In this document: in pieces, positions 24,141-32,432 of the stretch
Layout of the letters: every line of letters starts with the position of its first letter
How positions within the stretch are numbered: the first letter of the stretch is position 1
Source of the DNA: an uncultured Bacteroidales bacterium
GTDB lineage: Bacteria; Bacteroidota; Bacteroidia; Bacteroidales; Bacteroidaceae
Assembly: GCA_902760345.1 (NCBI GenBank)
Contig: CACWFY010000003.1
Span: forward strand, 1-64,000
Direction: 5' to 3'
DNA: 64,000 nucleotides
Position numbers and translations under genes: made by a program
Notes under the pieces: generated by a model
What the model was told of the DNA's origin: nothing
The model's input: only the letters and a program-made list of their open reading frames with translations
Database searches by the model: none

Positions 24141-25518
24141 ATATCAAACCACCAGTCGGACGATTCTGGCAGACCTCTATACGCCTGTTGGCGTATATAT
24201 GCGACTGCGCGACCTCTATCCTCAGAGTGCGCTGATGGAGAGCTCGGATTATCACGACTCAAACAACTCACGTTCGTTTATCGGCATCAACCCTATCGCC
24301 AGCGTGGCCATCGGTCATGGACTTGCCACCATCAGTTTTCCTGATGGAAGCAATGAGAAGCACGAAATCAACAGCAATTATGGTTCGGCTGATGCCATTC
24401 ATGCGTTGATAGATCATATTGAGGTGACAGGCGAACATGCCAACATCTGCGGACTCTTCGGCTACACCTCGTTCAATGCTGTACGTTATTTCGAGAATAT
24501 CAACGTGAAGGACGAGACGCAGGCAAAGAATGATGCTCCCGACCTGCTCTATATATTATATAAGGTGGTGATTGTGTTCGACCATTTTAATAACACCCTC
24601 ACGATCGTTTCGCTTGATGGCAAGAAAGAAGTTGATGATGTGAAGCGCGCCATGAACAAGGCCAACGTGAAGGCTTATGACTTCCATCCTGTAGGCGAGA
24701 CGACGTCTCCACTGACTGACGAAGAGCACAAGACCAATATTCGTAAGGGTATCCAGCATTGTCTGCGCGGTGATGTGTTCCAGATAGTACTTTCTCGTCG
24801 TTTCATCCAGAAATACGAGGGTGATGATTTTAAGCTTTACCGAGCACTCCGCTCTATCAACCCCTCGCCATACCTGTTCTACTTCGACTTCGGCGGTTTC
24901 CGTATCTTTGGTTCGTCGCCTGAGACGCACTGCCGTATTGAGGGCAACAAAGCCTATATTGATCCTATTGCAGGAACAACCAAACGTACTGGCAATGCTG
25001 AGGCTGACCGCAAAGGTGCTGAGTATCTGCGCAATGACCCCAAGGAGAATGCTGAGCATGTGATGCTGGTAGATCTGGCTCGTAACGACCTGTCGCGCAA
25101 CTGTCATGGTGTGAAGGTCGACTTCTACAAGGACTTGCAGTATTACTCGCACGTCATCCATCTGGTGAGTCGCGTGAGTGGTGAACTTGATAAAGGTGCT
25201 GACCCCATCAAGGCATTCATCGACACCTTCCCTGCCGGCACCCTCTCTGGTGCTCCAAAGGTTCGTGCCATGCAACTGATTTCTAAGTACGAGCCCCACA
25301 ATCGTGGTGCATACGGTGGTTGTATCGGCTATATCGGACTGGACGGTTCACTGAACCAAGCCATTACCATCCGTACTTTTGTTTCGCGTAACGGTGAGCT
25401 CTGGTTCCAGGCTGGTGGCGGTATCGTGGCGAAGAGCAATGAGGAATACGAACTGCAGGAAGTGAACAATAAACTGGGCGCCTTGCGTCGCGCTATATTA
25501 ATGGCAGAAAAAATGTAA
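24127..25518 (+). CDS. trpE: Anthranilate synthase component I
   Basis: TrpE (463 residues) makes anthranilate from chorismate with ammonia supplied by TrpG. The C-terminal chorismate-binding domain shows RRF, SPETH, PIAGTTKRTG, DLARNDLSRN, FPAGTLSGAPKVRAMQ and GGCIGYIG motifs. Near residue 35, ALMESSD corresponds to the LLES-type tryptophan feedback site, so allosteric inhibition is likely. The start is inside the last codons of trpB; trpG follows after 4 bp. Confidence 0.95.
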   Translation: METFKYQTTSRTILADLYTPVGVYMRLRDLYPQSALMESSDYHDSNNSRSFIGINPIASVAIGHGLATISFPDGSNEKHEINSNYGSADAIHALIDHIEVTGEHANICGLFGYTSFNAVRYFENINVKDETQAKNDAPDLLYILYKVVIVFDHFNNTLTIVSLDGKKEVDDVKRAMNKANVKAYDFHPVGETTSPLTDEEHKTNIRKGIQHCLRGDVFQIVLSRRFIQKYEGDDFKLYRALRSINPSPYLFYFDFGGFRIFGSSPETHCRIEGNKAYIDPIAGTTKRTGNAEADRKGAEYLRNDPKENAEHVMLVDLARNDLSRNCHGVKVDFYKDLQYYSHVIHLVSRVSGELDKGADPIKAFIDTFPAGTLSGAPKVRAMQLISKYEPHNRGAYGGCIGYIGLDGSLNQAITIRTFVSRNGELWFQAGGGIVAKSNEEYELQEVNNKLGALRRAILMAEKM

Positions 25519-25522
25519 GGTT

Positions 25523-26086
25523 ATGAAAATAGTCATCATAGATAATTACGACTCGTTTACCTATAACTTGAGTCATTTAGTGAAGGAACTGGGCGCAGAA
25601 GTCACGGTATATCGCAACGACCAGTTCGAAATGTCGCAACTGGAGGAGTTCAGCAAGATTATCCTCTCGCCGGGTCCTGGTATTCCCTCTGAGGCAGGTC
25701 TGCTGCTCGATGTCATCAAGACTTATGCCGGCAAAAAGCCTATCTTGGGTGTTTGTCTGGGTCATCAGGCCATTGGTGAGGCCTTTGGCGGTAAACTCGA
25801 AAACCTGAGTGACGTTTTTCACGGCGTTGCAACGCCCTGTCATCTGACGAGTGACGATGCGCTCTTCTCTGGCATCTCCAAGGACTTTACCGTAGGTCGC
25901 TATCACTCATGGGTGGTTTCAAAGGAAAACTTCCCCGACTGTCTCGAAATCACCGCCGAGAGCGACGAAGGCCAGATCATGGCGCTGAAGCATAAGACGC
26001 TTAACGTGCGCGGTATTCAGTTCCACCCAGAGAGCGTGCTGACTCCTGATGGCAAGAAGATGCTGCAGAATTGGATGTTCCTTTAG
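25523..26086 (+). CDS. trpG: Anthranilate synthase component II (glutamine amidotransferase)
   Basis: This 187-residue class I amidotransferase has its catalytic Cys in GVCLGHQAIGE, the oxyanion motif SPGPGIPS, and His/Glu in FHPESVLTP. It delivers ammonia from glutamine to TrpE. It may also serve aminodeoxychorismate synthase (PabA role), as in many bacteria with a single subunit, but no pabB is near. An 8-bp tandem repeat array separates it from trpD. Confidence 0.94.
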   Translation: MKIVIIDNYDSFTYNLSHLVKELGAEVTVYRNDQFEMSQLEEFSKIILSPGPGIPSEAGLLLDVIKTYAGKKPILGVCLGHQAIGEAFGGKLENLSDVFHGVATPCHLTSDDALFSGISKDFTVGRYHSWVVSKENFPDCLEITAESDEGQIMALKHKTLNVRGIQFHPESVLTPDGKKMLQNWMFL

Positions 26087-26090
26087 GGCG

Positions 26091-26122
26091 AAATAACGAT
26101 ATAACGTAATAACGACATAACG
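26091..26122. repeat. 8-bp tandem repeat, 4 units NNATAACG between trpG and trpD
   Basis: AAATAACG, ATATAACG, TAATAACG and ACATAACG follow directly after the trpG stop and fill most of the 51-bp gap to trpD, the widest gap in the otherwise tight trp operon. Confidence 0.85.
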
Positions 26123-26137
26123 AAAATCAAAAATATA

Positions 26138-27148
26138 ATGGCACAGACAATGAAAGACATCCTGAACAGGATGCTGAACCACGAGGAACTGTCTCGTGAA
26201 GAAATGAAGAACATTCTGATTGGTATCACCCAGAGTGAGTTCCCGACGGAGCAGATTACCGCCCTGCTCACCGCCCTGCAGATGCGCGGCGTAACGGTTG
26301 ATGAGTTGCTTGGCTTCCGCGATGGTATCCTGGAAACGGGTGTTCCCGCCATCCTCAATGCCGACCGCTACATCGACGTGGTGGGTACTGGTGGCGACCG
26401 CAAGAACACCTTTAACATCTCGACTACCAGCTGTTTCGTCATCGCTGGCGCTGGTTATAAGGTAGCCAAGCATGGAAACTATGCTGCCACTTCTGTATCA
26501 GGTGCTTCAAACGTGATTGCTCATCATGGCATCAAGTTTACCGATGATATCGATAAGCTGAACCGCTCGCTCGACGAGGCAGGCATCGTCTACCTGCACG
26601 CCCAGCTCTTCGCCAAGGCTATGAAGTTCGTTGGTCCTATCCGTAAGGCCTTGCAGTTTCCCACGATATTTAACTTACTAGGTCCTCTAGTTAATCCTAG
26701 TCAACCTAGCTGTCAACTCTTAGGAGTTGCCAACCTCGACCAGATGCGCCTCTACAATCAGGTATACCAGAAGATCGGCATTGACTATGGTATCGTGAAC
26801 TCTATCGACGGCTACGACGAGATCTCGCTGACTGGTGACTTCAAGGTAACGACGAAGAACTACGAGCGTATCTTCAAACCTAGCGATCTCGGTTTCGAGA
26901 TTGCTAAGCCTGAGGAACTCGTGGGTGGTGCTACCGAGGAAGAGGCTGCCGCTATCTTCGACAGCGTACTTGAGAATCGTGCTCTGCCTGCTCAGAAGAA
27001 CATCGTGCTGGCCAATGCCGCCTTTGGTATTCAGGTGCTGGAGAAGGGCGAGAAGAGCATCGAGGAGTGCATCGCCATCGCCCGCGAGTCTATCGACAGC
27101 GGTGCTGCTCTGCGTACCTTTAAGAAGTTCGTGGAACTGAACTCATAA
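26138..27148 (+). CDS. trpD: Anthranilate phosphoribosyltransferase
   Basis: TrpD (336 residues) joins anthranilate to PRPP. The PRPP loop GTGGDRKNTFNIST is near residue 78, with KHGNYAATSVSGASNV (normally KHGNRAVSS.SG) and FNLLGPLVNPS further on, as expected for the family. The DGYDE motif near 225 completes the metal and PRPP site. Length is normal. trpC starts 24 bp after the stop, beyond a short 9-bp repeat pair. Confidence 0.95.
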   Translation: MAQTMKDILNRMLNHEELSREEMKNILIGITQSEFPTEQITALLTALQMRGVTVDELLGFRDGILETGVPAILNADRYIDVVGTGGDRKNTFNISTTSCFVIAGAGYKVAKHGNYAATSVSGASNVIAHHGIKFTDDIDKLNRSLDEAGIVYLHAQLFAKAMKFVGPIRKALQFPTIFNLLGPLVNPSQPSCQLLGVANLDQMRLYNQVYQKIGIDYGIVNSIDGYDEISLTGDFKVTTKNYERIFKPSDLGFEIAKPEELVGGATEEEAAAIFDSVLENRALPAQKNIVLANAAFGIQVLEKGEKSIEECIAIARESIDSGAALRTFKKFVELNS

Positions 27149-27149
27149 G

Positions 27150-27167
27150 TCTCATTAGGCCTATTAG
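27150..27167. repeat. 9-bp repeat pair between trpD and trpC
   Basis: TCTCATTAG and GCCTATTAG, two imperfect 9-bp units, resemble the longer 9-bp arrays at 48127-48180 and 50600-50644. Confidence 0.5.
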
Positions 27168-27171
27168 CCCC

Positions 27172-27909
27172 ATGAAAGATATTCTTCAGGAAATTATCGT
27201 CCACAAGCATGAGGAGCTTGAAGCGCTCTGTGCCAAGAAGACCTCATTGCGTGAGGCACTGCTCCAGAGCGACAGCGGTATCATTGCCGAGTTCAAGCGT
27301 CGCTCGCCCTCGAAAGGTTGGATCAAGGAGGAGGGTCGTGCTGACATCATCCCGCTGAGTTATCAGCAGAATGGTGCCGCAGCCCTGAGCATCCTCACCG
27401 ACGAGCACTATTTCGGTGGACATGATGACTTTATTCGTATGGCCAGAAAGAGTGGTGTCACGCTCCCCATCCTCTATAAGAACTTCGTCATCGACGAGGC
27501 ACAGCTCTATGCTGCTGCCCTCTGCGGAGCCTCTGCTGTGCTCTTGATTGCTGCCTGCCTCAGCAAGGCAGAATGTAAGCGTCTGCTGGACAAGGCCCAT
27601 TCGCTTGGTCTTGAGGTGTTGCTTGAGATGCACTCAGAGCCCGAATTGGAGTATGTGGAGTTGGAACCCGACCTCTGTGGTATCAATAACCGCAACCTCG
27701 GGTCGTTTGTGACTGATGTCGAGAACTCGTTCCGCCTGGCAGAGCTTCTGCCCAAGGATGCTGTGAAGGTCAGCGAGAGTGGTATCAGCAATCCCGCTAC
27801 CGTCAAGGCCCTTCGCCAAGCCGGCTTCCGTGGTTTCCTTATAGGTGAGAACTTCATGAAAACCGCTGATCCAGGAACTTCCCTACACGAATTCATCAAT
27901 CAATTATGA
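27172..27909 (+). CDS. trpC: Indole-3-glycerol phosphate synthase
   Basis: TrpC (245 residues) is a TIM barrel that closes the indole ring. Seen are IAEFKRRSPSKG (catalytic Lys), YQQNGAAALSILTDEHYFGG, PILYKNFVIDE (catalytic Lys), VLLEMHSE, GINNRNLGSF and SESGI. It is not fused to trpF; trpF overlaps its end by 4 bp, so translation is coupled. Confidence 0.96.
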   Translation: MKDILQEIIVHKHEELEALCAKKTSLREALLQSDSGIIAEFKRRSPSKGWIKEEGRADIIPLSYQQNGAAALSILTDEHYFGGHDDFIRMARKSGVTLPILYKNFVIDEAQLYAAALCGASAVLLIAACLSKAECKRLLDKAHSLGLEVLLEMHSEPELEYVELEPDLCGINNRNLGSFVTDVENSFRLAELLPKDAVKVSESGISNPATVKALRQAGFRGFLIGENFMKTADPGTSLHEFINQL

Positions 27910-28526
27910 ATTATACATTGATTAAGGTCTGTGGCATGCGTGATGCGGAGAATATCCGTGAGGTCGAGGCTCTCGGTGTAGATATGATGGGCTTTATCTT
28001 CTGGCCTAAGTCGAGTCGCTATGTCAGCAAGTGTCCCAACTATCTGCCCCAGAAGGCAAAACGTGTCGGGGTGTTTGTTGATGCTACTATTGAGGACATC
28101 CTTCAGTATATCAACGACTATACTCTCGATATCATCCAACTGCATGGCCACGAAGCCCCCGACTTCATCCAACGACTTCGTTCCTTATGTGGCGATTCCA
28201 TCGCCACCATTAAGGCCTTTAACATCGCCACAACAGAGGACATAGACGCTACCAAGCCCTACGAGGGAGTAGTCGATTATTTCCTTTTTGACACGAAAGG
28301 AAAATCCGTTGGCGGCAATGGTGAGAAGTTCGATTGGAGCGTGCTCGAAGCTTACCGCAGTGATACGCACTTCCTGCTCAGTGGTGGCATCGGGCTAGAT
28401 GATGCTGAACGTGTAAAAGGCTTTTGTCATCCCAAATGTGTCGGTATCGACCTCAATAGCAAGTTTGAGGTTTCCCCTGCCCTTAAAGACATCAATAAAC
28501 TTAAAATATTTTTAGAACAACTATGA
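27906..28526 (+). CDS. trpF: Phosphoribosylanthranilate isomerase
   Basis: TrpF (206 residues) carries out the Amadori rearrangement of phosphoribosylanthranilate. The N-terminal IKVCGMRD with catalytic Cys, GFIFWPKSSRYVS, DIIQLHGHE, LFDTKG..GGNGEKFDW and LSGGIG motifs are present; a catalytic Asp lies in the LFDT segment. It overlaps trpC and trpA by 4 bp each. Confidence 0.95.
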   Translation: MNYTLIKVCGMRDAENIREVEALGVDMMGFIFWPKSSRYVSKCPNYLPQKAKRVGVFVDATIEDILQYINDYTLDIIQLHGHEAPDFIQRLRSLCGDSIATIKAFNIATTEDIDATKPYEGVVDYFLFDTKGKSVGGNGEKFDWSVLEAYRSDTHFLLSGGIGLDDAERVKGFCHPKCVGIDLNSKFEVSPALKDINKLKIFLEQL

Positions 28527-29305
28527 ATAAGATAAACCAAGTATTCGCCAACCGGGGCAATAAAAAACTCCTGTCGCTTTACTTCTGTGCCGGTTGTCCG
28601 ACGCTCGAAAGCACGGGTGACGTGATTCTGACGATGCAGAAAAGAGGCATCGACTTTATCGAGGTGGGTATTCCCTTCAGTGACCCGTTGGCCGACGGTC
28701 CAGTCATTCAGAGTGCCGCCACGCAGGCATTGAAGAACGGTATGAGTGTGCAACTGCTTTTCCAGCAGTTGAAATCCATCAAGAATCAGGTAGAGATTCC
28801 CCTTATTATGATGGGATACCTCAATCCTATTATGCACTACGGCATCGAACAGTTCTGTCAGAGCTGCGTCGAGTCGGGTGTCAGTGGTATGATCATTCCC
28901 GACCTGCCCTTCGACGACTATCTGAACATCGTAAAGCCCATTGCCGACAAGTACGACCTCCGCGTTATCATGCTTATCACGCCTGAGACTAGCGAAGAGC
29001 GCATCCGCTTCATTGACGACCATACCGATGGCTTCATCTATATGGTGTCGAGTGCCGCCATCACGGGAGCCCAGAAATCGTTTGACGACGCCAAGCAGGC
29101 TTACTTCCACCGTATCGACGCTATGCAGCTACGCAATCCGCGCATGATAGGCTTTGGTATCTCGAATGCACAGACGCTGAAGGCAGCACAGGACAATGCC
29201 GCAGGTGCCATTATTGGTTCAAAGTTTGTGACCCTCTTAAACGAAAACGAGGGCAACACAGACGCTGCCCTCGATCAGTTGTTCTCACTCATAGGTCTTG
29301 TATAA
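28523..29305 (+). CDS. trpA: Tryptophan synthase alpha chain
   Basis: TrpA (260 residues) cleaves indole-3-glycerol phosphate and channels indole to TrpB. Catalytic Glu in DFIEVGIPFSDPLADGPVIQ, then MMGYLNPIMHYG, GMIIPDLPFDDY and GFGISN are typical. It is the last trp gene and overlaps trpF by 4 bp. Its 3' end overlaps the convergent sugar kinase gene by 21 bp, and no terminator separates them. Confidence 0.96.
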   Translation: MNKINQVFANRGNKKLLSLYFCAGCPTLESTGDVILTMQKRGIDFIEVGIPFSDPLADGPVIQSAATQALKNGMSVQLLFQQLKSIKNQVEIPLIMMGYLNPIMHYGIEQFCQSCVESGVSGMIIPDLPFDDYLNIVKPIADKYDLRVIMLITPETSEERIRFIDDHTDGFIYMVSSAAITGAQKSFDDAKQAYFHRIDAMQLRNPRMIGFGISNAQTLKAAQDNAAGAIIGSKFVTLLNENEGNTDAALDQLFSLIGLV

Positions 29306-30343
29306 CGTAGAGATGTCGTGCCGATTGTTGACGACATCGGTAATCTCTTCGTCGGTCGATAGGTTGAAGTCGCCGGGGATGGTATTCTTCAGTGCTGCTG
29401 CTGCCAGCGAATAGTTTAGCTGTTGTTGCTTGTCGTCGGGGAATAGGTTGATAGCGTGTAGCCAACCGCCCATAAAGGCATCGCCCACACCTACGGGGTC
29501 GATGACGTCAGGAATATCCATGATGGGTGCCTGCAACAGCTTGCCATCTGTCCATAGCAGACCAGTCAACGTGTGGTGGCTGGATGAGACGATGTTGCGC
29601 ATGCCCATCATCCAGTCGCGACAACGAGGCCATTTGGCGTGTATCTCATCGAACCATGCACGATATTCGTCCATCTGCATCTGAAAGTTTGAGTCGGTAG
29701 CCGTGAAGGGTGGCTGTTTATGCTGGCAGATCCACTCGAATTCAATGGCGTCGCCAAACATCATGTCGCAGCGTGCCAGCATGCGGCTCAGCGTCTCGCG
29801 CGGTGCGGCAGCCTCATATCGCCACAGATTCTTGCGGTAGTTGATGTCGAAACAAACAGTAACGCCCAGTTCGTCGGCAATGTCCAGTGCTTCGAAGGTG
29901 GCCTCGGCGGCTTGTGGTGAGATGGCTGCTGTGATGCCTGACACATGGAAATAGGCACAGCCTTTCAATATCTCGCGCCAGGGCACCATACCTGGACGAA
30001 GGTCAGAGTAGGCCGACCCGCTGCGGTCGTACACCACCTTAGCGGCTCGCATGCCGGCGGCGGGTTCAAAATAATAGGTACCGATGCGCTGCCCGCCATA
30101 GAGGATGTGGTTGATGTTGACGCCTAACTGTGCCAAACTCATGGCACCGGCGTGTCCTACCGGCGTGTCAGGCAGACGGGTTATATAGGTAACGTCCTCG
30201 CCTAAGGTAGCCAGCGATACGGCGACATTAGCCTCGCTACCTCCATACTTGCTGGTAAAGATGTCGCCTTGCGTCAGTCTCAACTGTCCGGGTTTCGAGA
30301 ACCGGAGCAACAGTTCGCCAAATGTAACAATTTTATTTTTCAT
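29285..30343 (-). CDS. PfkB-family sugar kinase, probably 2-keto-3-deoxygluconate kinase
   Basis: This 352-residue ribokinase-fold enzyme opens MKNKIVTFGELLLRFS and has the GGSEANVA substrate motif, VCFDINYRKNLW (matching KDG kinases) and the C-terminal DPVGVGDAFMGGW with the catalytic Asp. The consensus GAGD reads GVGD here. KDG kinase (kdgK) fits best, feeding pectin- or uronate-derived KDG to KDPG; another sugar substrate is possible, and no KDPG aldolase lies beside it. It lies 40 bp after lpxH on the same strand and has no recognisable promoter of its own. Confidence 0.7.
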   Translation of the reverse strand: MKNKIVTFGELLLRFSKPGQLRLTQGDIFTSKYGGSEANVAVSLATLGEDVTYITRLPDTPVGHAGAMSLAQLGVNINHILYGGQRIGTYYFEPAAGMRAAKVVYDRSGSAYSDLRPGMVPWREILKGCAYFHVSGITAAISPQAAEATFEALDIADELGVTVCFDINYRKNLWRYEAAAPRETLSRMLARCDMMFGDAIEFEWICQHKQPPFTATDSNFQMQMDEYRAWFDEIHAKWPRCRDWMMGMRNIVSSSHHTLTGLLWTDGKLLQAPIMDIPDVIDPVGVGDAFMGGWLHAINLFPDDKQQQLNYSLAAAALKNTIPGDFNLSTDEEITDVVNNRHDISTLYKTYE

Positions 30344-30363
30344 CTAGTTTATTTTGTGTCTTT

Positions 30364-30384
30364 AACTCTCAACTCTTAACTCCC
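30364..30384. repeat. 7-bp tandem repeat, 3 units AACTCYN
   Basis: AACTCTC, AACTCTT and AACTCCC lie between lpxH and the sugar kinase and reach the first base of the lpxH stop codon region. Confidence 0.6.
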
Positions 30385-31148
30385 TACGGTTGGCTTTCAC
30401 CTTCCACGTATTCTTCCAGGAACATGTGCTCGCCATCAAATACCGCATAGGTAAACTGGCTGATCCAGTCGCCGATAATCATCAGTCGTGTGTGGCGCTC
30501 TAACTTGATATCAAGTTCGATATGGCGGTGGCCGAAAATGAAGTAGTCGATATCGGGATGACTTTCAATATATTCTTTGGCAAAGAGTACCAGGTGCTCC
30601 TTGTCCTCACCCATATAGTGAACGTCGTCCCTTTCCTTGTGGCGGATGTAGCTGTGGCGTGCCCAGCTGAGTCCGAAGGCCAGACCCCAACGGGGGTGAA
30701 GAGAAGAAAACATCCACTGGCAGAAGCGATTATGGAAGATGGCGCGTATCAGTTTGAACGAACGGTTGGGGTCGCCCATTCCGTCGCCATGTGCTAAAAA
30801 GAATTCCTTGCCGTAGATCTCAGTGGTCTCTGGCTGCTTGTGCAGGATGACGCCACACTCTTTCTGCAGGTATTCGTAAGCCCAGATGTCGTGGTTGCCC
30901 GTGAAGTAGTGCACCTCGACACCCATGTCGGTCAGTTCCGACAACTTGCCTAAGAAGCGTGTATAGCCTTTAGGTACCACATACTTGTATTCGTACCAGA
31001 AGTCGAACATGTCGCCCAGCAGGTAGATAGCGGCTGCTTTCTCCTTGATGCTGTCAAGGAAACGTACCAGTCGGCGCTCCTGCATGCGCTGGTGAGGAAT
31101 GGCCCATGAGCCAAGGTGGGCATCGGAAAGGAAATAGACGTTTTTCAT
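30384..31148 (-). CDS. lpxH: UDP-2,3-diacylglucosamine diphosphatase
   Basis: LpxH (254 residues) hydrolyses UDP-2,3-diacylglucosamine to lipid X in lipid A synthesis. The calcineurin-like metal motifs are in order: FLSDAHLGS (DxH), YLLGDMFDFW (GDxxD), FTGNHD, LAHGD and IFGHRH. I start at the ATG 31148 (MKNVYFLSD); a second ATG at 31157 would overlap the upstream DUF59 gene by 8 bp. It lies directly behind that gene and before the sugar kinase. Confidence 0.88.
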   Translation of the reverse strand: MKNVYFLSDAHLGSWAIPHQRMQERRLVRFLDSIKEKAAAIYLLGDMFDFWYEYKYVVPKGYTRFLGKLSELTDMGVEVHYFTGNHDIWAYEYLQKECGVILHKQPETTEIYGKEFFLAHGDGMGDPNRSFKLIRAIFHNRFCQWMFSSLHPRWGLAFGLSWARHSYIRHKERDDVHYMGEDKEHLVLFAKEYIESHPDIDYFIFGHRHIELDIKLERHTRLMIIGDWISQFTYAVFDGEHMFLEEYVEGESQP

Positions 31149-31149
31149 A

Positions 31150-31470
31150 TCAATCAAATCCCAGTTCTACGCGAGCCTCTTCCGACATCATGCTTTGGTC
31201 CCATGCCGGTTCAAACACCAGATTGACGTTGGCCGACTTGATGCCGTCGACGCTCTCCACCTTCGTACGTACGTCTTCCAGGATGAAGTCAGCGGCAGGA
31301 CAGTTGGGCGCAGTAAACGTCATGTCGAGCTCTACGGAGCTATCGTCCTGGACATCAATCTTATAGATCATTCCCAAGTCGTAGATGTTGACGGGTATCT
31401 CGGGGTCGTAGACGGTCTTCAGCACGTCGACGATACGCTCTTCCAGCAGTGTTTTTTCTTGTTGAATCAT
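31150..31470 (-). CDS. MIP18/DUF59 family Fe-S assembly protein (SufT/PaaD-like)
   Basis: This 106-residue single-domain protein is of the MIP18 (DUF59) family, with YDPEIPVNIYDLGMIYKI near residue 17 and FTAPNCPAADFI containing the conserved Cys. Such proteins help insert iron-sulfur clusters; SufT-type and PaaD-type members differ in partners. No suf genes are near. I start at 31470; two further in-frame ATGs up to 31494 lie inside or against the promoter box at 31492-31499. Confidence 0.82.
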   Translation of the reverse strand: MIQQEKTLLEERIVDVLKTVYDPEIPVNIYDLGMIYKIDVQDDSSVELDMTFTAPNCPAADFILEDVRTKVESVDGIKSANVNLVFEPAWDQSMMSEEARVELGFD

Positions 31471-31491
31471 GTTTTTTAATTGTCTTTGTTG

Positions 31492-31499
31492 CAAAGGTA
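31492..31499 (-). promoter_or_regulatory. -7 promoter box of DUF59-lpxH-sugar kinase
   Basis: On the minus strand this reads TACCTTTG (TAnnTTTG), 21 bases before the ATG at 31470. It is back to back with the plus-strand box at 31513-31520, only 13 bp apart. Confidence 0.65.
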
Positions 31500-31512
31500 C
31501 GAAAAAAAATCG

Positions 31513-31520
31513 TAACTTTG
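31513..31520 (+). promoter_or_regulatory. -7 promoter box of the inositol-lipid operon
   Basis: TAACTTTG matches TAnnTTTG and ends nine bases before the ATG at 31530. Its -33 region overlaps the -7 box of the divergent promoter, so the two may compete. Confidence 0.65.
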
Positions 31521-31529
31521 CAGTCTGAA

Positions 31530-32432
31530 ATGGAAAAAAAGAGTTACAGACAGTTATTAGGCGAGTCGCTGAAGTCGAACGAAACGGAAGAATGGCTGGA
31601 CATTTGGTTCACCAGACCCATCGGTTTGGCACTGGCATTGGCCTGTGGACGGCTGGGCATCACGCCCAACGCCATCACTATTGCCGGCATCCTGATAGGT
31701 ATGGCGGCAGGCTGGATGTTCCACTATAGCGATCTGCCGCACAACATCTGCGGCGTCGTGCTGCTGATGGTGGCAAATTTCTGTGACTCTGCCGACGGAC
31801 AGCTGGCACGTCTGACCAACCAGAAGACCGTTCTGGGTCGCTTACTTGATGGCTTTGCCAGCGATGCGTGGTTTTTCTGCGTCTATCTGGCCATTATCTT
31901 CCGCCTCTGGGATGCCTGGGGTATTTGGGGCTTTGTGCTCTGTGCGGTGGCTGGACTATTGTGCCATAGTACGCAGTGTGCCCTGGCCGATTACTACCGC
32001 AACATCCATCTGTGGTTCCTAAAGGGCGATGCAGGCAGCGAACTCGACAGCTATGCCAAGGAACAGCAAATCTATGACGAACTGAAAGGGCAGGGGTTAT
32101 CGTTTCCGCTCATCTACCACTTTTTCTACAAAGGCTATTGCAAGAAGCAGGAACGGCTGACGCCCCGTTTCCAGCAGTTCTTCCAGGCCTACCGGAACAA
32201 TATCCCTCATTCCTCATTCCTCGTTCCTCATTTTCTGAATGGTAGCCGTCCGCTGATGCCATTGACGAATATTCTGACCCACAATACCCGCGCTTTTGCG
32301 CTTTTTCTGGCTGCACTAATCAATATTCCGTGGCTTTATCCGTTATTTGAAATAGTAGTGCTGCAACCGCTGTACTGGTATATGCGCGGAAAGCACGAGC
32401 ATTTATGTGAAACTTTAAATACTAAGATATGA
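31530..32432 (+). CDS. CDP-alcohol phosphatidyltransferase, probably inositol-phosphate lipid synthase
   Basis: This 300-residue membrane protein has the full CDP-alcohol signature D..DG..AR........G...D...D (CDSADGQLARLTNQ to DGFASD, about residues 87-115) and several membrane helices. It transfers a phosphatidyl group from CDP-diacylglycerol to an alcohol. The next gene encodes inositol-3-phosphate synthase and overlaps by 4 bp, so the acceptor is probably inositol phosphate, as in the inositol-lipid locus of Bacteroides thetaiotaomicron. I start at 31530 (MEKKSY), just after the promoter. A 7-bp tandem repeat (32205-32232) is read through in frame near residue 230. Confidence 0.82.
   Translation: MEKKSYRQLLGESLKSNETEEWLDIWFTRPIGLALALACGRLGITPNAITIAGILIGMAAGWMFHYSDLPHNICGVVLLMVANFCDSADGQLARLTNQKTVLGRLLDGFASDAWFFCVYLAIIFRLWDAWGIWGFVLCAVAGLLCHSTQCALADYYRNIHLWFLKGDAGSELDSYAKEQQIYDELKGQGLSFPLIYHFFYKGYCKKQERLTPRFQQFFQAYRNNIPHSSFLVPHFLNGSRPLMPLTNILTHNTRAFALFLAALINIPWLYPLFEIVVLQPLYWYMRGKHEHLCETLNTKI
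32205..32232 (+). repeat. 7-bp tandem repeat, 4 units CCTCATT, inside a coding region
   Basis: Three perfect CCTCATT units and one CCTCGTT lie within the CDP-alcohol phosphatidyltransferase gene and encode HSSFLVPHF-like residues between the catalytic region and the last membrane segment. Confidence 0.9.

Noticed and set aside
24556..25299. 247-codon minus-strand frame inside trpE
   Set aside because: Antisense shadow; trpE motifs cover the region on the plus strand.
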